From: Geodermatophilus aquaeductus
Lineage (GTDB): Bacteria > Actinomycetota > Actinomycetes > Mycobacteriales > Geodermatophilaceae
Direction of reading: 5' to 3'
Length of the DNA: 64,000 nt
Assembly: GCF_900182545.1 (NCBI RefSeq)
Contig: NZ_FXTJ01000011.1
Span: 62,001 to 126,000 of the forward strand
Shown here: in pieces, positions 44,568 through 54,472 of the stretch
How the letters are laid out: the number at the start of each line of letters is the position of its first letter
Numbering within the stretch: position 1 is the first letter of the stretch
Notes under the pieces: model-generated
Told to the model about the DNA's origin: nothing
What the model saw: only the letters and a program-made list of their open reading frames with translations
Database searches by the model: none
Translations under genes and position numbers: made by a program

Positions 44568-47297
44568 GTGAGCGTGCCCCAGCCGTCCCCGGCGATCGAC
44601 GTCCTGCAGGACCCGCACCGCGTCGCCGCCGCCCGCCGGCTCTTCGTCGAGGTGCCCGGACCGGCCGCCTACGACCGGCTCTCCGGGCTCGCGGCGCGGC
44701 TGCTCGGTGCAGAGCACGCCAAGGTCACCCTGTTCACCGTCCGCGACGTCGTCGTCGGGGGACACGGCCTGCCGCCCGGCGTCGTCGGCGGGCGCGCGCT
44801 GCTCACCGGGGCGTTCTCCGAGCGCATCGTGCGCGAGGGCCGCGCGCTGGCGGTCCCCGACGCGCGGGCCGACGAGACGCTGTCCGCGCTGCCCGCCGTC
44901 ACCTCCGGCGAGGTCGTCGCCTACCTCGGCACGCCCCTGGTCTCGGCCTCCGGCCGGGTGGTGGGCGCCCTCGCCGTCTACGACCCCGCGCCGCGGACCT
45001 GGCATGCCGACGACGTCGCGCTGCTCGAGCACCTCGCCGCCTCCGTGGTCGCCGAGCTGGAGCTCGCCGCCGCCCGCTCGGCGATCGGGGCCTCCCTCGC
45101 CCGGCTCGACGTCGCCCTCGAGGCCAGCGCGGTCGGCATCTGGGAGTACGACCTGCGCACCGGCGTCCTGCACTGGGACGAGCGCTGCGCGGCGGTGCAC
45201 GGCATCGAGGGGCCGCTGGAGATCGCCGACATCGACGGCATGCTCGCCGAGCGGATCCACCCCGACGACCACGCGGCCGTGCGCTCGGCCATGACCGAGG
45301 CGCTCGCCGGCCCAGGGGAGTACGCCGTCGAGGCGCGCGCCCTGCACGCCGACGGCACGGTCCGGTGGACGGTGTCCCGCGGCCGCGCCGTGCAGGACTC
45401 CCGCGGTGAGCGCGTGCGCGTGCTGGGCACCGTCGTCGACGTCACCGACGCCCGCGCCGAGGCCGCCCGCCGGATGGCCGCCGTGCAGCGGGCCGCCGCC
45501 ATCGCAGAGGTCGCCGCCCAGCTGGCCAACGCCACCGCACCGTCGGAGCTGGCCGAGATCGCGCTGCGCGGCGCGCGGGTCCTCGGGGCGTCCTCCAGCG
45601 CGCTGGCCGTCCTCGACGGCACCGGGCCGCTGCGCGTACACCTCGCCCAGGGCCTGGCCGACACCGTCGCGGCCGCGGCCGCGGAGGCGGAGGTGGAGCT
45701 GCCACCCGACGCGGTCGTCGCCGAGCTCGACGACGAGCTGCCCACCCAGTACGCCGCCCGGCACGGCGAGCGGCTGCTGTTCCGCGACCTCGACGAGGCC
45801 GTCGCCCGGTTCCCGCAGATGGCCGGGATCGGTGCCGCCCTCGGCCTGCGGGCGATGGCCGCGCTGCCGCTGCGGGTCGAGGACCGGCCGCTGGGCAGCT
45901 TCGTCGTCGTCTGGGACACCGACCACGACTTCGCCGACGACGACGTCGAGCTGCTCGACGCGCTGACCGCGCAGATCGCGCTGAGCGTGTCCCGGCTGCA
46001 GGCCGACGCCGAGCGGGCCGCCGCGGTCGCGGCGATGGCCGAGGCCAACCAGCGGCTGCAGCTGCTGGCCGACGCGGGCCGGGTGCTCTCGGGCAGCCTC
46101 GACATCGGCGAGCAGCTCGAGCAGCTGGCCGACCTCGTGGTGCCGGCGCTCGCGGACTGGTGCTGGATCGTCGTCACCGAGGAGCAGGGACGGCTGCACG
46201 AGGTGGCCTGGGCCCACCGTGACCCCGCCCGCCGCGACGACGTCGCCGAGTACGTGCACCGGATGGCCACGGGGATGAGCGACGAGCACGCCGCGCGGGT
46301 GGTCACGCGCACCGGCCGGCCCCTCGTCATCCCGGAGCTCGATGCCGAGCGCATCGCGCGCTCCCTCCCCGACCCCGCCGACGCGCAGACCCTGCTGCGG
46401 CTGGACCCCCGCTCGGCGATGATCGTGCCGCTGGTGGCCGCGGGACGGGTGATCGGCGCCCTGGGCACCGCCAACGGCGCCGAGCGCGGCCCGCACACAC
46501 CGGGCGAGATCGAGACCGCGGTCGAGGTCGGCCGCCGCGCCGGGCTGGCCCTGCAGGCGGCCCGCCTCTACGAGCAGCAGCGCGACCTCGCCGACGCCCT
46601 CCAGCACAGCATGCTCACCGCGCCGCCCGAGCCCGAGGGCTGCGCGATCGTCGTCCGGTACGTGCCCGCCTCGGAGGGCGCGGACATCGGCGGCGACTGG
46701 TACGACGCGTTCGTCGAGGCCGGCGGTGCGCTGGTGCTGGCCATCGGCGACGTCGTCGGGCACGACCGGCACGCCGCCGCGGCGATGGGCCAGCTGCGCG
46801 GCCTGCTGCGCGGGATCGGCTACGCCGGCGGCGGCTCACCGGCCGAGGTGCTCACCGGCCTGGACCGTGCCGCGGCGGGGCTGGCGCTGGGGTCGATGGC
46901 CACCGCGGTCGTCGCCCGGCTGGAGCGCACGGCCGACGGCGGCGCGCTGCTGCGCTGGTCCAGCGCCGGGCACCCGCCGCCGGTGGCGGTCCTGCCCGGC
47001 GGCGCGGTGCGGGTGCTCGACCCCGGGACCGCGGACCTGCTCCTCGGCGTGGACCCCGGCCGGACGCGCACCGACCACGAGTGCGCCCTGCCGGTGGGCA
47101 GCACGGTGCTGCTCTACACCGACGGCCTCGTCGAGCGCCGCGACCGCGACCTCGACGCGGGGACCACCGCTCTCACCGCCGCGCTCGGCGAGTTCGGCGA
47201 GCTGCCGCTCGAGGAGCTGTGCGACCGGCTGCTCGGGCGGATGGTCCTGGCCAGCGCCGAGGACGACGTCGCCCTGCTCGCGCTGCGCGTGGAGTGA
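44568..47297 (+). CDS. Multi-sensor PP2C (RsbU/SpoIIE-type) serine phosphatase: GAF-PAS-GAF-GAF-PP2C
   Basis: A 909-residue soluble sensor phosphatase. GAF1 spans about 20-165 ([20 protein letters not shown]). PAS spans about 170-300 (ALEASAVGIWEYDLRTGVL, VLGTVVDVTDARAEA). Two further GAF-like domains occupy about 310-460 and 480-660 (SAMIVPLVAAGRVIGALGTA). The PP2C_SIG domain (about 690-905) has metal ligands in IGGDWYDAF, IGDVVGHDRHAAAAM, LLYTDGLVERRDRDLD and EDDVALLAL. Such proteins dephosphorylate anti-sigma antagonists and so release stress sigma factors. No anti-sigma gene is adjacent. The GTG follows GGACGAGGAGGG. The gene is closed by a 15-bp hairpin. Confidence 0.93.
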   Translation: MSVPQPSPAIDVLQDPHRVAAARRLFVEVPGPAAYDRLSGLAARLLGAEHAKVTLFTVRDVVVGGHGLPPGVVGGRALLTGAFSERIVREGRALAVPDARADETLSALPAVTSGEVVAYLGTPLVSASGRVVGALAVYDPAPRTWHADDVALLEHLAASVVAELELAAARSAIGASLARLDVALEASAVGIWEYDLRTGVLHWDERCAAVHGIEGPLEIADIDGMLAERIHPDDHAAVRSAMTEALAGPGEYAVEARALHADGTVRWTVSRGRAVQDSRGERVRVLGTVVDVTDARAEAARRMAAVQRAAAIAEVAAQLANATAPSELAEIALRGARVLGASSSALAVLDGTGPLRVHLAQGLADTVAAAAAEAEVELPPDAVVAELDDELPTQYAARHGERLLFRDLDEAVARFPQMAGIGAALGLRAMAALPLRVEDRPLGSFVVVWDTDHDFADDDVELLDALTAQIALSVSRLQADAERAAAVAAMAEANQRLQLLADAGRVLSGSLDIGEQLEQLADLVVPALADWCWIVVTEEQGRLHEVAWAHRDPARRDDVAEYVHRMATGMSDEHAARVVTRTGRPLVIPELDAERIARSLPDPADAQTLLRLDPRSAMIVPLVAAGRVIGALGTANGAERGPHTPGEIETAVEVGRRAGLALQAARLYEQQRDLADALQHSMLTAPPEPEGCAIVVRYVPASEGADIGGDWYDAFVEAGGALVLAIGDVVGHDRHAAAAMGQLRGLLRGIGYAGGGSPAEVLTGLDRAAAGLALGSMATAVVARLERTADGGALLRWSSAGHPPPVAVLPGGAVRVLDPGTADLLLGVDPGRTRTDHECALPVGSTVLLYTDGLVERRDRDLDAGTTALTAALGEFGELPLEELCDRLLGRMVLASAEDDVALLALRVE

Positions 47298-47345
47298 CAC
47301 TGCGGTCCTGCTGGACCGCACCGCGCCCACGTGCCGCCCCCCGCT

Positions 47346-47379
47346 TCGTGCTCTGCCCACGATGGTGGGCAGAGCACGA
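47346..47379. terminator. 15-bp hairpin between convergent genes
   Basis: TCGTGCTCTGCCCAC (47346-47360), loop GATG, and the exact complement (47365-47379), between the PP2C gene stop and the end of the convergent reductase gene. Confidence 0.8.
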
Positions 47380-47421
47380 GCGGGCGCAGGAGGGATCCGG
47401 TCGGGTCAGTGCACGACAGCC

Positions 47422-48645
47422 CTACAGGGGCTTCACCTCGTAGGTGTGCCCGGCGGCGCGGAGGCGCTCGACCAGGACGTCGCCCAGCGCCGTCGACGGC
47501 GTCAGCGACCCCGCCCGCTCGGGCAGCCGGTCCTCGTCGAGGGCCAGCGCCAGCCCGGCCTCGCCGAGCATCACCGACGTCGCCGCGTAGCCGGGGTCGC
47601 CCTTCCCGGCAGCCGTGGCCCGGTAGCGACGGCCGCTCTCGGTGTCGGCGTCGACGATCATCCGGAAGAAGCCCTTCTCGCGGGCCGACTCGCTGGGCCC
47701 ACTGCCCGGCGCGGGCAGCACGCGGTCGAGCAGGGCGCGGGTGGGCGCGAACGCCATCGCGCCGAACGCCGCCGCCAGGCCGGTGGTGACGCCGGCGGCC
47801 GTGAACGCGCCCGTGATGCCGCGCCCGGTGCTCATCGACTCGCCGTAGCGCAGGCCGCGGCCGTAGGACCACTCCTGCAGCGCGTTGCTGCGCCGCACGA
47901 TGCGGGTGTTGAACGGCGCCATCACGAACGGCGCCGTCCACCGGCCCTCGGCGGCGAGCGCGGGCGGCATGGCGTCCGGGGGCTGCCGCGTGGCGGGCTC
48001 GGCGGACCGGTCGGGGGAGAGGGCGTAGGGGTCGCCGATGACCCGGCGCAGCGTGCGGTCGGTCGCCATGGCCTCGACCTGGGCACGCATCGAGTCGATC
48101 GTCCCGCCGCTGACCCCACCCCGGACGGTGGCGACCAGGCGGACGTCGGTGAGCCCGCCGGCGCCGTCCTCGCGCGCCCGCTCGGCCAGCAGGAACACCG
48201 ACAGGTCCGAGGGGATCGAGTCGTAGCCGGCCGCGTGCACCAGCCGGGCGCCGGTCTCCCGGGCGATCGCGTCGCAGCGGTCGATGGCCTGCCGCACGAA
48301 CAGCACCTCGCCGGTGAGGTCGGCGTAGTGCGTGCCCGCCCGCGCGCAGGCCTCCACGACCGGCAGGCCGTAGCGCTGGTAGGGCCCGACCGTGGTGACC
48401 AGCACCCGCGTGCTCTCGGCCATGCGGGTCAGCGACGCCGGGTCGTCGGTGTCGGCCTCGACCAGGGGCCAGTGCCGCGACGAGGCGGGCAGGCCGCCGG
48501 CGACCGCGACCAGCTTCTCGCGTGACCGGCCGGCCAGCGCGATGCGCAGGTCCGGCGGCGCGGCCTGCGCCAGGTAGGCGGCGACCAGGCGGCCGACGAA
48601 GCCGGTGGCCCCGAAGAGGACGACGTCGTACTCGCGCTCGGGCAT
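47422..48645 (-). CDS. Saccharopine dehydrogenase-like / trans-acting enoyl reductase-type protein
   Basis: A 407-residue NADP-binding protein: Rossmann motif LFGATGFVGRLVAAYLA, then LAGRSREKL and VGPYQRYGLPVVEACARAGT, ADLTGEVLFVRQAID and VHAAGYDSIPSDL. This is the pattern of the mycobacterial Rv2449c/Rv2953 group, some of which are trans-acting enoyl reductases for lipid synthesis. A lipid-modifying role is plausible but no polyketide synthase is nearby. CAGGAT 7 bases before the ATG at 48645 supports this start over an ATG nine bases upstream. Confidence 0.88.
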   Translation of the reverse strand: MPEREYDVVLFGATGFVGRLVAAYLAQAAPPDLRIALAGRSREKLVAVAGGLPASSRHWPLVEADTDDPASLTRMAESTRVLVTTVGPYQRYGLPVVEACARAGTHYADLTGEVLFVRQAIDRCDAIARETGARLVHAAGYDSIPSDLSVFLLAERAREDGAGGLTDVRLVATVRGGVSGGTIDSMRAQVEAMATDRTLRRVIGDPYALSPDRSAEPATRQPPDAMPPALAAEGRWTAPFVMAPFNTRIVRRSNALQEWSYGRGLRYGESMSTGRGITGAFTAAGVTTGLAAAFGAMAFAPTRALLDRVLPAPGSGPSESAREKGFFRMIVDADTESGRRYRATAAGKGDPGYAATSVMLGEAGLALALDEDRLPERAGSLTPSTALGDVLVERLRAAGHTYEVKPL

Positions 48646-48672
48646 GCCGCCCATCCTGCTGGCGCCGCTCCC

Positions 48673-49401
48673 TCAGCGCACCCGGCGGCGCAGCGTCCGG
48701 CGTCTGCCGTCCGGCCGCCCGGACCGGTCGCGGCCCAGCCGGCGGCGGGCCCGGTCCGGCAGGTCGACGGCGACCGGCGCCTCCCACCCGCGCCACACCG
48801 ACAGCACCCGCAGCGCCGCGACCAGCCCGATCACCACCAGCGCCACGGGGATCGGGGCGAGGCCGAGCGGGCCGGCGAGCACGGTGAGCGCCGTGGCGCC
48901 CAGCAGCGCAGCGACGGCGTTGTAGGGCCCCGGCTGCACGATGTCGGCGCGCTGGGCGAGCAGCACGTCGCGGATCACGGCACCGCCGACCGCCGTCAGG
49001 GTCCCGATGAACACGACCGAGGCGCTGGGCAGACCGGCGAGCTGCGCCTTCTGCGCGCCGATCACCGTGAACAGGCCGAGGGTGACCGCGTCGAGCACCA
49101 CGAGCAGGCCGGTCAGCTTCGACAGCCAGCCGGAGAAGTAGAAGGTGACCATCGCGGTGATGGCGACCGCGGGCAGGTAGGCGCGGTTGGTCAGCGCCAC
49201 CGGCGGGCCGGAGGCGAGCAGGACGTCGCGGATCAGGCCGCCGCCGAGCCCGCCACTGACGGCGAGCAGCAGGACGCCGGAGACGGCGAAGCCCTCGCGG
49301 GCGGCGAGCAGGCCGCCGGTGAGCGCGCCCACGACGATCGCGGCCAGGTCGACGGCGGCGGGGATCCGCAGCGTCTCGGCGGCCGCGGCGAGGGTGCTCA
49401 C
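48673..49401 (-). CDS. TRIC/UPF0126 family cation channel protein
   Basis: A 242-residue membrane protein with seven hydrophobic helices in two repeats, each with a GG-x2-RD signature: VSGGLGGGLIRDVLL and TAVGGAVIRDVLL. This is the prokaryotic TRIC (trimeric intracellular cation channel-like) family. The C-terminal 35 residues are strongly basic and cytoplasmic (RARRRLGRDRSGRPDGRRR). The GTG start has GGGAGGAT upstream. It lies 27 bases from the reductase gene on the same strand. Confidence 0.9.
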   Translation of the reverse strand: MSTLAAAAETLRIPAAVDLAAIVVGALTGGLLAAREGFAVSGVLLLAVSGGLGGGLIRDVLLASGPPVALTNRAYLPAVAITAMVTFYFSGWLSKLTGLLVVLDAVTLGLFTVIGAQKAQLAGLPSASVVFIGTLTAVGGAVIRDVLLAQRADIVQPGPYNAVAALLGATALTVLAGPLGLAPIPVALVVIGLVAALRVLSVWRGWEAPVAVDLPDRARRRLGRDRSGRPDGRRRTLRRRVR

Positions 49402-49505
49402 GGACGCCCATCCTCCCTGCCCGCGCACGGCCGGACGGGGGGCTTCCCCACCCCGACGGGTGAGGACGCGGTGAACCCGCAGGTCGCGGCGGCCGATGAG
49501 GGGGC

Positions 49506-51503
49506 ATGACCCGGTCCCGCAGCGCCACCGCGGCCGGCACCCGGCTCTTCGCCGCCTACGCCGCGGCCAGCCTGGTGCCGGTGGTCGTGCTGGGCGCCGT
49601 CCTCGCCGGCGGTTTCCGTCAGGACGCCGTCGACCGCGCCCTGGAGTACGGCCACGCCCAGGCCGCCGTCGTCGAGGAGACGGCGATCGCGCCGGCCCTG
49701 CGCGGCCAGGACCTCGGCACGGGGCTCACCGCGCCGGAGCGCGAGCGGCTGCAGATGGCCACCGACCTCGCCGTCTTCCGCGGCTCGATCCTGCGGCTGC
49801 GGCTGCGCGACTTCACCGGCGAGGTCGTCTTCGCCGACGACGGCGTCATCGGCCCCGAGGAGACGCTGCCGGACTACCCCGCCGGGGAGGACGTCGTCCC
49901 GTCCACCGGCGCCGCCTTCACCACCGCCGCGACCGGCGGCACCGACGTCGCCCTGCTCGACGACGACGGCCTCGCCGTGGGCCGGATGATCCGCGTGCTG
50001 CAGCCGATCGTGGCCGACACCTCCGGCCGCTCCATCGGCGTCCTCGAGCTGCTGCTGCCCTACGACACCGTCGCCGCCCGGGTGGAGGCGGCGACCACCC
50101 GCACCCACTGGCGGCTCGGCGCCGGCCTCGGCGCCCTCTACGTGGTCCTCGCCGGGATCTCCTGGTCGACCACCCGCCGGCTGCGCCGCCAGGCCGCGCA
50201 GGCCGAGCACGACTCCCTGCACGACCCGCTGACCGGGCTGGCCAACCGCGAGCTGTTCGCCCGCCGGGTGGCCGCCGAGATCGGCCGGGGCGCGCCCGCC
50301 GCGGTCGTGCTCGTCGACCTCGACCGGTTCAAGGAGGTCAACGACACCCTCGGCCACCACGCCGGCGACCAGCTGCTGGTCGAGGTCGGCCGCCGGCTGT
50401 CGGCCACCGTGCGCTCCGGGGACACCGTCGCCCGCCTCGGCGGCGACGAGTTCGGCCTGCTGCTGCCCGGCCTCGACGCCCCGGCCGACGCCCGCGAGCT
50501 CGTGCAGCGGGTCAGCGACGCGCTGTCGGTCGAGACCGTCGTCGACGGCGTCCCGCTCGCGGTCGAGGCCAGCTGCGGCATCGCCATGCACCCGGCCGAC
50601 GCCACCGACGTCGAGACGCTCATGACCTGCGCCGACGCGGCCATGTACCAGGGCAAGCGCGGCGCCACCGGCGTCGTCGTCTTCGACCCCCGCGCCACCG
50701 CCCCCTCGCCGCACTCGCCGGCGCTGCAGCACGACGTCCGGCGGGCCCTCGAGGACGGCGACCTGCGGCTGCACTACCAGCCGCAGGTGGACCTGGCCTC
50801 CGGCCGCACCGTCGGCGTGGAGGCGCTGCTGCGCTGGCAGCACCCGCAGCGCGGGCTGGTCGGCCCCGGCGACTTCCTGCCGGCCCTGGAGAAGTCCGGC
50901 GTCATGGGCGCGCTCACCGAGTGGGTGCTCGGCCAGGCACTGGCCGACTGCGCCGCGTGGACCGCCGCCGGCGAGGACTGGACGGTCTCGGTCAACGTCT
51001 CGGTGCGCAACCTCGAGACGCCCGGCTTCGCCGCCACCGTCGCCGGGCTGGCCGCCGCGGCCGGGGTCGCGCCGTCGCGGCTGCACCTGGAGGTCACCGA
51101 GACCGCGCTGCCCGCCGACCTGGCCGCCGCCTCGGCCTGCCTGGCCGAGCTCGCCGCGATGGGCTTCGGCGCCGCCCTCGACGACTTCGGCGTCGGCTTC
51201 GCCAGCCTGTCGCACCTGCGCTCCCTGGCGCTCACCGAGGTCAAGGTCGACCGCGCCTTCGTCACCGGCGTGGACGGCTCCGCCGAGGACGCCGCCGTCG
51301 TGCGGTCCCTGGTCGCGCTCGCGCACGGCCTGGGGCTGTCGGTGTGCGCCGAGGGCGTCGAGACGCCCGAGGTCGCCGCCTGGCTCCGGGCGGTCGGCTG
51401 CGACCGCGCCCAGGGCTGGCTGTTCTCCCGGCCGCGCCCGTGGCCGGAGCTCTCCCGCGCGGCCGCAGGGGTGTCCGCGCCCTCCGTGGAGGTCCTCGCG
51501 TGA
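49506..51503 (+). CDS. Membrane GGDEF-EAL protein with extracytoplasmic sensor
   Basis: A 665-residue bifunctional c-di-GMP enzyme. TM1 is at about 15-35 ([20 protein letters not shown]), then an external domain of ~165 residues, then TM2 at about 202-220 ([17 protein letters not shown]). GGDEF has [12 protein letters not shown] near 312 and I-site RSGD just before it. EAL has [10 protein letters not shown] near 439, [37 protein letters not shown] and CAEGVETPE. Both active sites look complete, so net direction depends on signal. The stop overlaps the GTG of a solute-binding lipoprotein gene (GTGA), making that protein the likely external ligand sensor. Confidence 0.93.
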   Translation: MTRSRSATAAGTRLFAAYAAASLVPVVVLGAVLAGGFRQDAVDRALEYGHAQAAVVEETAIAPALRGQDLGTGLTAPERERLQMATDLAVFRGSILRLRLRDFTGEVVFADDGVIGPEETLPDYPAGEDVVPSTGAAFTTAATGGTDVALLDDDGLAVGRMIRVLQPIVADTSGRSIGVLELLLPYDTVAARVEAATTRTHWRLGAGLGALYVVLAGISWSTTRRLRRQAAQAEHDSLHDPLTGLANRELFARRVAAEIGRGAPAAVVLVDLDRFKEVNDTLGHHAGDQLLVEVGRRLSATVRSGDTVARLGGDEFGLLLPGLDAPADARELVQRVSDALSVETVVDGVPLAVEASCGIAMHPADATDVETLMTCADAAMYQGKRGATGVVVFDPRATAPSPHSPALQHDVRRALEDGDLRLHYQPQVDLASGRTVGVEALLRWQHPQRGLVGPGDFLPALEKSGVMGALTEWVLGQALADCAAWTAAGEDWTVSVNVSVRNLETPGFAATVAGLAAAAGVAPSRLHLEVTETALPADLAAASACLAELAAMGFGAALDDFGVGFASLSHLRSLALTEVKVDRAFVTGVDGSAEDAAVVRSLVALAHGLGLSVCAEGVETPEVAAWLRAVGCDRAQGWLFSRPRPWPELSRAAAGVSAPSVEVLA

Positions 51504-52402
51504 CCCGCACCCGCCGTGCCCTCGCCGGCACCGCCGTCCTGGCCACTGCCCTGCTGGCCGCCGGCTGCGGCACCGCCGCACCGGCCGCGCCGGCCGACGC
51601 CGCACCCGCCGTGACCGTGGACGAGCGGCTGCACGCCGCACTGCCCGAGGACGTGCGCGACGCCGGTGTCCTGACCATGGCCAACGACCCGTCGTACCCG
51701 CCGGCCTCGTCCTTCGGCCCCGACGGGCGCACGATCGTCGGCTTCGAGCCCGACCTCGGCGCCGCCCTCGGCGAACTGCTCGGCGTCGAGGTCCGCTTCG
51801 AGTCCGCGTCCTTCGACACCCTGCTCGACGACCTCGCCGCCGACCGCTTCGACCTGGTCATGAGCGCGGTCACCGACACCGCCGAGCGCGAGCAGCAGGC
51901 GGACTTCGTCAACTACTTCCGCGCCGGCTCCTCGATCGTCGTGGCCCGCGGCAACCCGCTGGGGATCCACGACCTGTCCGGGCTGTGCGGCCGCAGCGTC
52001 GCCGTCGAGGCCGGGACGGTGCAGGTCGGGCTGCTGCAGCGGGCGCAGGCGGCGTGCGCGCTGCGCATCGACGTCCACGAGCTGCCCACCAACGACGACG
52101 CGCTGCTCGAGCTGCGCACCGGCCGGGCGGACGCCGTCCTCGCCGACTACCCGCCGGCGGTGTTCGTCACCACCGACCCGCGGACGCAGAACAGCTACCA
52201 GCTGGTCTCCGACACCCAGTACGAGCCGGGGCTCTACGGCATCGCCGTCGCCCCCGACCGGACGGCGCTGCGCGACGTCCTCACCGAGGCGCTGCAGCGG
52301 CTGGTCGACGACGGCGTCTACCAGGAGCTGCTGGACCGCTGGGAGGTCGGGCACGGCGCCGTCGACGCGGTGACGGTCAACGGCGCCCTGCCCACCTCCT
52401 GA
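51500..52402 (+). CDS. Solute-binding lipoprotein (family 3, amino-acid type)
   Basis: A 300-residue lipoprotein. The signal peptide ends in a lipobox ALLAAGC, so it is tethered outside the membrane. The binding domain shows [60 protein letters not shown], the hinge strand [16 protein letters not shown] and the late segment [18 protein letters not shown], as in polar amino-acid binding proteins. No ABC permease or ATPase follows. Its start overlaps the GGDEF-EAL gene stop, so it probably serves that membrane enzyme as a sensor rather than a transporter. Confidence 0.92.
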   Translation: MTRTRRALAGTAVLATALLAAGCGTAAPAAPADAAPAVTVDERLHAALPEDVRDAGVLTMANDPSYPPASSFGPDGRTIVGFEPDLGAALGELLGVEVRFESASFDTLLDDLAADRFDLVMSAVTDTAEREQQADFVNYFRAGSSIVVARGNPLGIHDLSGLCGRSVAVEAGTVQVGLLQRAQAACALRIDVHELPTNDDALLELRTGRADAVLADYPPAVFVTTDPRTQNSYQLVSDTQYEPGLYGIAVAPDRTALRDVLTEALQRLVDDGVYQELLDRWEVGHGAVDAVTVNGALPTS

Positions 52403-52420
52403 GCGGCTGGGCCCCTGCCG

Positions 52421-54472
52421 CTACTGGCCGGGAGGGACGTCGACCGAGGTGGCGGTGTCGCCCGGCGCGGCCGAGCCGGCCTCCGCGGTGACCCGCTGGT
52501 CCTCCAGGTTCATGGCCTCCTGCCGGGCGGCCTCCTCCTCGAGGACCGCCGCAGCCTTCCACTCCTGCGGGATGGCGAAGCCGTCGACGAGCGTGACCAG
52601 GTGCGGCCGCAGCTCGCGGAGCAGGGCGTTCACCGTGCCGGTCAGCGCCTTGGACCGGGCCGGGGTGAGCTGGCCGTGCTCGAGGAGCCAGCCCTTGTCG
52701 GCCTCGATCGTCGACAGCGCGTACAGGTCGCACAGGGTGTCGAGCAGCGCTCGCGCGCCCGGGTCGGTCGCCCGCTCGATCCCGGCGACGAAGGCCTCCA
52801 GGACGACGCGGTCGATGTGCACCTGCGCCGTGCGCAGGACGTGGTCCTGGACGCTGTTGAACACCTCGAACGGCTCCATGCCGTCGGTGGCGGCGTTGCG
52901 GCGCAGCCGGCGGATGGCGCCCTCGAGCGTGTGCTTCTCGCGGAACTCGAACACCTTGAGCTGCCAGCCGCGGTCCCGGAGCGGGACGTCGTCGTCGCGG
53001 CCGGGCACCGCGTCGACCAGCCGGGCGATCAGGCCGCGAGCCGCCGTCCGCTCGAGGACGGTCTCGCGGACCATGTCGGCGACGAAGGCGACCCGGCCCC
53101 AGCCGTCGAGGGAGCCGAAGGCGTCGCGGTAGCCGGTGAGCAGGCCCTTGGCCACCAGCTGCAGCAGGACGGTGTTGTCGCCCTCGAAGGTGGTGAACAC
53201 GTCGGTGTCGGCCTTGAGCTGCGGCAGCCGGTTCTCGGCGAGGTAGCCGGCGCCGCCGCACGCCTCGCGGCACATCTGGATGGTGCGGGTGGCGTGCCAG
53301 GTGTTGGCGGCCTTGAGGCCGGCGGCGCGCGACTCGAGCTCGCGCTGGGCGGCCTCGTCGATGGCCTCCCCGTTCTCGTGGACCGCCGTCTGCACGTCGT
53401 GCATGGTGCCGACCAGCTCCTCCTGCGCGAAGGACAGCGCGTAGGAGGTGGCCAGGGCCGGGAGCAGCTTGCGCTGGTGCACCAGGTAGTCGTTGAGCAC
53501 GATCTCCCGGTCGCGGCCGGGCGCGGCGAACTGGCGGCGGACCTCGCCGTAGCGGACGGCGATGTCGAGGGCCAGCTTCGTGGCCGAGCCGGCCGAGCCG
53601 CCGACGCTCACCCGGCCGCGCACGAGGGTGCCGAGCATGGTGAAGAAGCGGCGGGTCTCGTTCTCGATGCTCGACGTGTAGGTGCCGTCCTCGGCGACCT
53701 GGCCGTAGCGGTCGAGCAGCATGTCCCGGGGCACGCGGACGTGGTCGAACGACAGCCGCCCGTTGTCCACGCCGAGCAGGCCGGCCTTCGGGCCGTCGTC
53801 GCCGATGGTGACGCCGGGCATCGGGTTGCCGTCCTCGTCGCGGATCGGCACCAGCCAGGCGTGCACGCCCTGCTTCTCGCCCCGGGTGACCAGCTGGGCG
53901 AACACGACCGCCATCCGGCCGTCCTTCGCGGCGTTGCCGATGTAGTCCTTGCGCGCGGCCTCGTGCGGGGTGTGCAGGTCGAAGGTCTGCGTCGCGGGGT
54001 CGTAGGTGCAGGTGGTGCGCAGCTGCTGGACGTCGGAGCCGTGGCCGGTCTCGGTCATGGCGAAGCAGCCGGGCAGCGCGAAGCTCATGATGTCGGGCAG
54101 GTACGCGTCGTGGTGGCGCCTGGTGCCGAGCAGCTGGACGGCGCCGCCGAACAGCCCCCACTGGACGCCGGCCTTGACCATCAGCGACAGGTCCCCGTAG
54201 GCGAGCATCTCGATCGAGGTCACCGAGCCGCCGGCGTCGGCCTCGCCGCCGTACTCCTTCGGGAAGCCCAGGCCGACCCGGCCGGTGGCGGCCAGCTCCC
54301 CGGCCAGCCGGGTGATCCGCTCGCGCGCCTCCTCCATCGACTCGCCGTAGACCGGCGCGTACTTCCGGTCGCCGAGCTGCTCGCGGGCGTCGCGGCGCAC
54401 GTGTGCCCACCGCCCGTCGAGCACCTCCTGCAGGCGGGCCGGGTCCACGGTGCGGGGGAGGGTGGAGGTCAC
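52421..54472 (-). CDS. fadE5: Acyl-CoA dehydrogenase, FadE5/acyl-CoA oxidase-like
   Basis: A 683-residue flavoprotein, longer than ordinary ~390-residue acyl-CoA dehydrogenases. It shows GLGFPKEYGGEADAGGSVTS, the FAD-binding strand GCFAMTETGHGSDVQQLRT, IGNAAKDGRMAVVFAQL, FDHVRVPRDMLLDRY, REACGGAGYLAENRLPQL and FTTFEGDNTVLLQLVAKGLL. The EGDN segment contains the expected catalytic Glu position. A ~200-residue C-terminal extension resembles acyl-CoA oxidases. In M. tuberculosis FadE5 (Rv0244c) lies beside fadA2-fabG4-htdX exactly as here. It should introduce the double bond in beta-oxidation. The GTG start overlaps the TetR stop, so it is co-translated with the repressor. Confidence 0.92.
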   Translation of the reverse strand: MTSTLPRTVDPARLQEVLDGRWAHVRRDAREQLGDRKYAPVYGESMEEARERITRLAGELAATGRVGLGFPKEYGGEADAGGSVTSIEMLAYGDLSLMVKAGVQWGLFGGAVQLLGTRRHHDAYLPDIMSFALPGCFAMTETGHGSDVQQLRTTCTYDPATQTFDLHTPHEAARKDYIGNAAKDGRMAVVFAQLVTRGEKQGVHAWLVPIRDEDGNPMPGVTIGDDGPKAGLLGVDNGRLSFDHVRVPRDMLLDRYGQVAEDGTYTSSIENETRRFFTMLGTLVRGRVSVGGSAGSATKLALDIAVRYGEVRRQFAAPGRDREIVLNDYLVHQRKLLPALATSYALSFAQEELVGTMHDVQTAVHENGEAIDEAAQRELESRAAGLKAANTWHATRTIQMCREACGGAGYLAENRLPQLKADTDVFTTFEGDNTVLLQLVAKGLLTGYRDAFGSLDGWGRVAFVADMVRETVLERTAARGLIARLVDAVPGRDDDVPLRDRGWQLKVFEFREKHTLEGAIRRLRRNAATDGMEPFEVFNSVQDHVLRTAQVHIDRVVLEAFVAGIERATDPGARALLDTLCDLYALSTIEADKGWLLEHGQLTPARSKALTGTVNALLRELRPHLVTLVDGFAIPQEWKAAAVLEEEAARQEAMNLEDQRVTAEAGSAAPGDTATSVDVPPGQ

